Assembly (NCBI GenBank): GCA_002682825.1
Contig: NOKP01000011.1
Span: 1,178,420 to 1,242,419 of the forward strand
Length of the DNA: 64,000 nucleotides
Source: Neonectria sp. B-13
Lineage: Eukaryota; Ascomycota; Sordariomycetes; Hypocreales; Nectriaceae
Direction of reading: 5' to 3'
In this document: positions 57,744 through 64,000 of the stretch, piece after piece
Layout of the letters: every line of letters begins with the position of its first letter
Position numbering within the stretch: the first letter of the stretch is position 1
Program-made: the position numbers and the translations under genes
Notes under the pieces: model-generated
The model's database searches: none
What the model saw: only the letters and a program-made list of their open reading frames with translations
Told to the model about the DNA's origin: nothing

Positions 57744-58211
57744 CTACTCGCCGATCACATAGGTGCACCCTTTGCTTCCAATGATGACCTCGTGGACCCT
57801 CCCCGCATCTACATCCACCCGCGCCCCCACCTCGAACTTCGTCTTCTCGCTATCCTCCTCACGTGGATACCACAGCGTCATTTCCCCGTCGACGATGAGG
57901 TGAGTCGTCAACGCGGCGTGTGAGTGTGGTGGGTAGTGGGCGTTGCTTGCATTGTGATCAGCGCAGATACTTTAACTGGAGGCAAACCCAGCAGCCACCG
58001 AGGGGGGCTTGGAAAGGCATCATAAGTGGGGGATGTCAAGGCAAGACGAAGACCCAGCCTCATGCTCAGCCATGCTGCCCTGCAGAATGATGCAGAGGAA
58101 CGGTAGGTCTGCGTCCTGTAGATGCGATGGGATGACTTACGGGGTGTCAGTCCATGTGAAGACGTGGGCAAACCCCCACGATCGGACCTGATGCTCGTGC
58201 TCCTTGCCCAT
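57744..58211 (-). CDS. small single-domain cupin
   Basis: The exons are 58211-58141 and 57945-57744, separated by a 195-nt intron, and give 90 residues in consistent phase. The product reads MGKEHEHQVRSWGFAHVFTW, then YPPHSHAALTTHLIVDGEM, VDVDAGRVHEV and GCTYVIGE. The His-x-His pair, the Gly in the first motif and the His of VHEV are the cupin metal-site positions, though the Glu of the first motif is not evident. The domain is minimal, one cupin barrel, and resembles fungal cupin proteins of unknown enzymatic role. The exon-2 acceptor (GCAAG before 57945) was chosen because it gives the expected TPNAHYPPHSH in phase. An additional upstream exon is possible. It is divergent from phospholipase C. 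Confidence 0.75.
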
Positions 58212-59841
58212 GGCTCTTCAAATTGCCTCCTCAAAGCAAGACAAGACAAGGCAAGACAAGATAAGACAAGATAAGACAAGCTCTGCACTAGCGTGCTGCT
58301 GGCGATGAGTTTGCTAAGTTTTTGGTGAGGCTCTGCTAAGCGGTGCTTCTCCACGCCGGGGCGAGTGAGAATACCCGTGACAGAGCTATGACCTCACGGT
58401 TCCCGGGCGGGCATTCACCGTGGCCCGGGCTGCGCCCCGCCTGCCCCACCCGTCCCGTGCCGAGAGCCCGCGGTACGGCGGCGATTGGATTTGGGTGAAC
58501 GAGGCTGGCGCAGCTCCAGGTCCGGTACTTCCTAATACGAAGATACGCGACGCCGAGGTACGGATCAGATGAGACACGGAGGCGAGGCACAATGACAATG
58601 CCGGCCGCGTTCGTGCACTGCATCAGAAAGTCGGACTTTTGCCAACCAGCGGTGAATCGACGTGCCCGGCGGTTGCATGCACACTGCAAGCACTGCAGGT
58701 CCCCGGGGCGCAAGCCCACACACAGCCTCCATTGCTGAGCTGAGCGCCCAACAAGCAGACAGACAGCACAAACAGCAAACACCACGTCGTTCCAGGGGTT
58801 CGATCTACGAGCCGCGTCCAGTCCGGCTTCGAGGTAAGCCGCATATGAGGGGGCACTGGACAATGGGGCAATCGGGGCATGGAACGCTGCAGCCCACAAC
58901 CCCGTCCGCAAACAATGTTTCCCCCACCGCCCTTGTTCATCTCCAATCAGCGTCCGCACCCGCCTGGCTGGGCCAGCCTCAGCCCACAGCGGTCCTCGTT
59001 GGGGGCCGGTTCAGGGCCCCTAGAGCCCCGGGCAGCGCAGCCTTCTAGGGCTGGAGGGAGTGGAGGGAGGGCTGGGCTGTGCTGGGGTCGAGGGACAGCT
59101 GGAGCCTTAGCGGCGGGCGGATGTTCCCCGTTCGGGGGGCGAGCCGCCATTGGAATGCCCTTTTCAGCGCTGTTCACATGGGAGGGTACGTTAAGTTAGA
59201 GCACAGTGCCCTCCAACGATGAATTGCTGCTGATTGCGACGGGGCAAGTCCGCAAGCGCACCGGCTACCGTACCTTCCTACCCAACTACCCCAGCGCCGC
59301 TCCTGGCTTGGTTCGCATCTTCACCTATCATACCCTGGTGCTGACATTCATTCCGTCCTCCCATCCACATCGTTTCCATTTCTTCGAGCCGCCTCTCCTT
59401 TCAGCTTCAGTGGTTTCTGCATTCTTCTCAACCACACAGACCCTCTCCTGCCAAACCCGAACCGCCATCGCGGTGCGCCTCGCTCAGGCTTGATTCATTC
59501 GGCGTCTACCTCGTCGCAATCGCACAGCTCGACTTCCCGCCCACACCCTCCCGACCAGCGACTCTCCTCCGCGCCCACACCCCTTCGAGCAAGCGACTCC
59601 CTCTTCCGCCCCCGATGTCCCTCGACGACTAGCTACCCGCCGTAGCGTAGCGCCTCGCCAGCTCCTGAGCTCCTGGGAATATCCTCACCACCATGCCTCT
59701 GCTGTGCTCTCCCTCCTTTGTGCGTGCCCCCAAGCCTCCGAAGATCGGCCGTCTTGGTCGCGATCCGCAAGACTGACTCTCCTTCAGCGGCGCCGCAGCG
59801 CCAGAGGCGACGACGATGTTCCACCCCGGCGGCGGCGGACA
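58212..59841. other. divergent upstream region, cupin / phospholipase C
   Basis: A tandem (AAGACAAG/ATAAGACA)n repeat lies at 58240-58280. Then follows a GC-rich block (about 58400-59150) with long overlapping frames on both strands, the usual effect of high GC rather than coding. The 650 bases before the PLC start are C/T-rich with CGCC/CGAC runs, consistent with its promoter and leader. No gene is supported. Confidence 0.5.
58240..58280. repeat. AAGACAAGATA tandem repeat
   Basis: About six imperfect copies of CAAGACAAGG/ATAAGACA lie immediately upstream of the cupin start codon. Confidence 0.85.
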
Positions 59842-62608
59842 ATGTCCATCTTTGGCAACTCCAATCCTCGGTCTTCCACCTTCCTCCGCCGGTTTGTTGA
59901 TGCCACAACGGCCTTTGCATCCCCGATCCCGATACAGGGGCCTTTCCCCAAGCCGGACTCCCCGACCCCCACTGGGTCCAGCGGGACCTCAACACAACCT
60001 TCCATTCCGTCGAACTCAGAGTTCAATGCCACTACCCACATGCATGATACTCTCAAACGAGTCTTCGACGAGTTGCGCGGGTCCGACAGCATGTTGTCTC
60101 GAGACAAGTTTGCCCACTTTTTGAAGACAGTCCAGGGCGAGACCGCAGCTGACTTGGACCAAACCGAATATAATCTGGGCCAATTCCTCTACATCTGGGT
60201 CCACCGTTACCAGGAAGCTATGGGGCCTCCACCAGAAAAAGATCTATCCAGGCCTCTGACCAACTACTTCATCAATAGCAGTCACAATACGTACTTGGTC
60301 GGGAACCAGCTCGCCTCGAGGAGCTCGCCAGAGGCATACACAAATGTTGGTTATGCTCCTCATATAAACCGCGTGTGACATGCTAATGTTTTGCCATATA
60401 TAGGTTCTTCGAAGAGGATGTCGTTGTATCGAAATCGACGTTTGGAATGGTGATGCGGTCGTTGAAACTAGCGTCCCCAAGTCTGCCAGGGACCACCAGC
60501 GCGGCCTCTCCGGTAGTTCGTTCCCCAACATGGCTACGTCCGTCATCGACGTCGTCCAGGATACTTGTGACACGGCAAGGCAGTACCTCAGCGACAAGTC
60601 TGGCAATCGGTCACGGAGTGCTAGCGCTACTAGTCGCCTAGAAACTGAGCCCTCCCCCAGGTCAAGCACCCAGTTCTCTGTGGATCCTAGGGACTCCAAC
60701 CATCGCCTCGAAGTTTCTCGAACGGCGAGGTCACGTTCGCGACAACCGTCTCCAAAGGGTGAACCCATCGTCACACACGGCTGGACGTTTACCGCTCCAT
60801 GTGGCTTTCGGGAGGTGTGCCAGGCAATCAAGGAGGCTGCGTTCGTGGATAATGACTTGCCCGTCATCATTAGCCTTGAGGTCCATACAGACACAGACCA
60901 GCAGGAAGTCATGGTGAAAATCATGAAGGAAGAATGGGGCGAGATGCTTGTGGATACAGCATTTGAGGGCTGTGACCCCAAGTTCAGGCTCCCCAAGCTA
61001 GCTGACCTGCGGAATAAGATCCTCATTAAGGTCAAGAAGGCACACGCCACGATTGTGGTGCCCGCCACCGCGATGGATCTGCCGGCAATCCTTGCCAACG
61101 ACGAGGATGCTTCCGGTTCTGAGGATGAACGTCCCTCTCTCATCTCGGGGGCATCTGCACCAGGCTCCGTCCCGCCGGATTCCAAGAGCGCCAAGGTCCC
61201 CATCTGCGAAAGCCTTGGTAACCTGGCCATATATACGCGAAGTCAGCACTTCAAGAGCCTCGCAACCCCAGAGGCCAAAATCCCTCCTCACATCTTCTCT
61301 ATCAGCGAGAACCGCATCCTCGAACTCTACCAGAAACAACACCGGGAAGTCTTTACGCACAACAAGGGATATTTCATGCGGGCCTTCCCTGCTGGGCGCA
61401 GAGTCGACAGCTCGAACCCGGACCCGAGCCTTTTCTGGCGCGGCGGCGTTCAGATGGTCGCTATGAACTGGCAGAAGTCAGATGAGGGTATGATGCTCAA
61501 CGAGGGCATGTTTGCCGACGAGAAGGGCTGGGTTCTCAAGCCCCCAGGCTATCAAAGCTCCAACAAGTCAGCCGAAACTCAGGCTGAGGCAGCTGAGGGT
61601 CGCACCATGAGCCTTAAGATAACCATCTTCGCCGGCCAGCACATCCCCCTCCAAGAGGGTGACGCGTCCGAGAGCACACGCAGTTCCAGCACCCTCCGCC
61701 CTCTGATCAAGGGAGAGCTTCACGTCGGGAAGCCAGATGAGACGGAGCGGGACGGGCAATCGCATGAGTGCAAGTACAAACAGAAGTCGGACATAGGCAA
61801 AACAGACCACCCCAACTTTGGGCCTCAGGGCTCGCTCCTCTGGTTCCTCAACATCCCCAAGGTCGTGGAGGAGTTGGGCTTCATCAGGTGAGTCATCATT
61901 TTTTTTTCCTCCGGCCCTCGTGTTACCAATGTTGCTGTCTCCCTGTTCCCCTTGATTGTGTTTCTTGGGCGATGTCGCAACCGTCTACCCCTTCACCGCG
62001 GGATGGGAAATCGCTTGATGAAAGTGATGACCCGTCAGGTCTTACCAAGAGCTCTGTGACGGACGAGCTGTCTAGTGTCACACACACCGGTTTCCTGCAG
62101 TTCATCTTATTGGCTTGGAGTGAAGTTTGAGGGGAGACGGCACTCATTTGAGGCCCTTACTCTCATGCGGCCCACACATATTATAAGACATGGAGCATAT
62201 TCAGGAGCAACGACCGGTGATGCTGGGTTAGTGTCCGGCCACCCGGTTTGACGAGGCAGCTTGAAGGAAATCCAATGGGCCACAGAGATGAGGGTCTCAG
62301 AACAGGCTGTCGACAAGTGTGGTGAGACTGCTTACCCGACGGAGACGTGCTGCTTTCGCAACTTGTAATTACGGCCTGGTTGGCTGCACCTACATTCCCG
62401 TTTCGCATGACACTGACTTGTTGGTCCTACCTCTAGGTTCAAGGTTGAAGACGCAGCGAAGCTCGGCAGTTCGCCACTCCTTGCCTGGGCGTGCATCCGC
62501 TTGGACCGCCTCCGCAATGGTTATCGATTCGTTCGGCTCATGGACTCTCGCGGCTGTCCGGTGGATGACGGGAAGCTGCTCGTCAGGATTGAGAAGACCA
62601 TGGCGTGA
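59842..62608 (+). CDS. plc1: phosphoinositide-specific phospholipase C
   Basis: This enzyme cleaves PIP2 into diacylglycerol and IP3. The exons are 59842-60345, 60404-61887 and 62437-62608 (719 residues). An N-terminal region and EF-hand-like helices (about 65-130) precede the X-box: FINSSHNTYLVGNQL (His148), RRGCRCIEIDVWNGD (Glu178, Asp180), then after an approximately 95-residue Ser-rich insertion PIVTHGWTF (His293) and LPVIISLEVH. The Y-box follows a linker: VPICESLGNLAIYTR, FMRAFPAGRRVDSSN and FWRGGVQMVAMNWQ. The C2 domain begins with LKITIFAGQHIP and continues over the last junction (EELGFIRFKVEDAAK) to VRIEKTMA. Catalytic and calcium residues are intact. The first intron uses a GTTGGT donor. 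The last intron is 549 nt, unusually long. Upstream in-frame codons exist, but the ATG at 59842 is preferred. Confidence 0.92.
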
Positions 62609-62881
62609 TCCGTTGGTCATCGCTATGGCAGTACCACATATGCCAGACCGTTGACAGGCTGTGAGGTGCCGAAACGACTCACCGACTCTGCGGCGTCTTG
62701 TGTTTGGATGCAGGGCGACTGTGGTCTGATATTCGACGGACCGCTGATCGTGTTTCTCTGAGACCAAATACTAGTTGGCCTTTTGAATCACACGGCCTGT
62801 TATCACCACCCTTGTCTGGCCATCTCTTTCTCATTTAATTCGGAGTTGAAATTTTGGCGTTTGGGACACATGACCTTTCCC

Positions 62882-62913
<32 letters not shown>

Positions 62914-64000
62914 TGGGTGAGCCATCAGATAGACATGCTTACAGCGGGCTTTTCATTCTTGGGACAGGGTTAGAACTCAACATCCAGGAGACATATTTTG
63001 GGGAGACACAATTTGGACAAAAGCAATACCGGAGTTGAGGATGCTTGGAGTTTCTGGAGGGGTTGTTTTTGAGCTCGGCCAGTTCAAAGATTCGGGGTGC
63101 ATCCCGATGTTTGTTACCTGTCAGAAACTGTTATGTTGAAAGAAGCTGCTTCTATTTGCCTAGATTTTTGGGTAACCGTAAGGCGAGGACGATATGTATC
63201 ATGCACACGGTACTATGCAAGTCACTTGCATGTGTTTCCCGATGACGCGCCGCCGGAGTGCCTTCTGTGTCTGCAAGCCCCCCCGGGCATGGTCCTTCGG
63301 GGTTCCTCCCAAGGAGACGCCGATCCCAGACGTATGGTTACAGCCAGACTCGTAAGCGTAAAGAGATGGACAGTACGCCTGTATTATCCACTTAACAAGA
63401 GGGGCTTCGCAATGGTTGGACTCAATTGGGGACACTAAGAAGCTTGATAGGTCGGTAGCGGTGGTGCATAATTGCTTCTTCCTGTTGGAGCGGTGCGATG
63501 TCTCGGTTGGTAACAGCTGTCGTCTGTTGCATAGACCAAGAACGCAGCCTAGCATGCTTCGTACAAGTGGTACTTGTGTACAAAACACGAAGTACTTCGT
63601 AGGCATTCCAGTCCAGATGCTGGGGGTTGAATGATACGAACGAAGCCGGCAGTAGTCAGGGGATGGCCGACATGGCCCACTTCAACGGACGCCAAGTAGA
63701 TTTTGGCCTGGGCACCTCAGTTCGTATTTGCGAACGGGAACTGTCGTCATCGGGTTCGGCGTCGGCGTCGGCTGCCTATGGCATACTTCAGCCGCTGTTG
63801 CTAATCCATGCGGGAAGCAAGCAAAACAGGAGCCGCGATACCGGACAGCTAGCATCATGGACGCAAGATCTCCGTAATATCTCGGGTGGAAACTCCTTGA
63901 TTGGTATGGCTAATCTGCCGGGCTTGAAAACAAAATTTGTAAGCTGTGTAACTGCGGGTCGCAATTCGTCCCACAGAAGTGCACGCATGAGGATGTCGCG
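62609..64000. other. right-end intergenic region
   Basis: No gene is supported. A poly-C/poly-T run lies at about 62879-62914. The short frames around 63045-63640 on both strands lack domains and splice signals. Confidence 0.55.
62879..62914. repeat. poly-C then poly-T run
   Basis: About eleven C residues are followed by about twenty-five T residues, downstream of phospholipase C. Its length is unreliable in short-read assembly. Confidence 0.9.

Noticed and set aside
58336..58959. 207-codon - strand open frame upstream of the cupin gene
   Set aside because: It lies in a GC-rich block with equally long frames on both strands. It has no domain, splice signals or plausible composition.

Overview
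The window is nuclear DNA of a filamentous ascomycete, most likely a Sordariomycete. The evidence is short GT-AG introns with CTAAC-type branch sites, low gene density, a tRNA-Ala with a nuclear-type intron, and fungus-specific families (NpgA-type phosphopantetheinyl transferase, DUF3176 membrane protein, multi-PAS hybrid histidine kinase, Hol1-like MFS carrier). The class-level assignment is inference. A 100-N scaffold gap sits at 49773-49872.

Layout. 1.6-3.8 kb: a phosphopantetheinyl transferase (+) converges on a dienelactone-hydrolase-family gene (-). 4.9-9.1 kb: an intronless hybrid histidine kinase (-). 12.2-13.7 kb: one 470-codon frame (+) broken only by three amber codons, the most unusual object here. 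14.0-14.9 kb: an Mpv17/PMP22 gene (-). 16.6-18.3 kb: an MFS transporter (+). 20.0-20.4 kb: a small protein with an MGC acylation motif (-). 21.9-24.0 kb: a DUF3176 membrane protein (-). 25.2-28.9 kb: two lineage-specific genes (-), the second with a possible PD-(D/E)XK nuclease signature. 30.3-34.1 kb: a divergent pair for the secretory pathway, Yif1 (-) and SRP receptor alpha (+). 34.8-41.9 kb: a very long coiled-coil protein (-) whose start codon could not be found. 45.7-46.7 kb: a Ser/Thr-rich single-pass surface protein (-). 50.7-54.0 kb: a long disordered protein with an N-myristoylation-like start (-). 57.3 kb: tRNA-Ala(AGC) with a 15-nt intron. 57.7-58.2 kb: a 90-residue cupin (-). 59.8-62.6 kb: phosphoinositide-specific phospholipase C (+) with an unusually long last intron. 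The stretches between are gene-poor and rich in simple repeats.

Most genes are unrelated housekeeping or accessory functions. Functional links exist only for Yif1/SRP receptor (ER targeting and ER-Golgi traffic). The strongest lead is the gene at 12.2-13.7 kb. All three in-frame stops are TAG, each can be drawn in the loop of a small hairpin, and a Cys/His-rich segment spans the first stop. That is what is expected of a gene corrected by the A-to-I mRNA editing (UAG to UGG, Trp) described for sexual development in Sordariomycetes.
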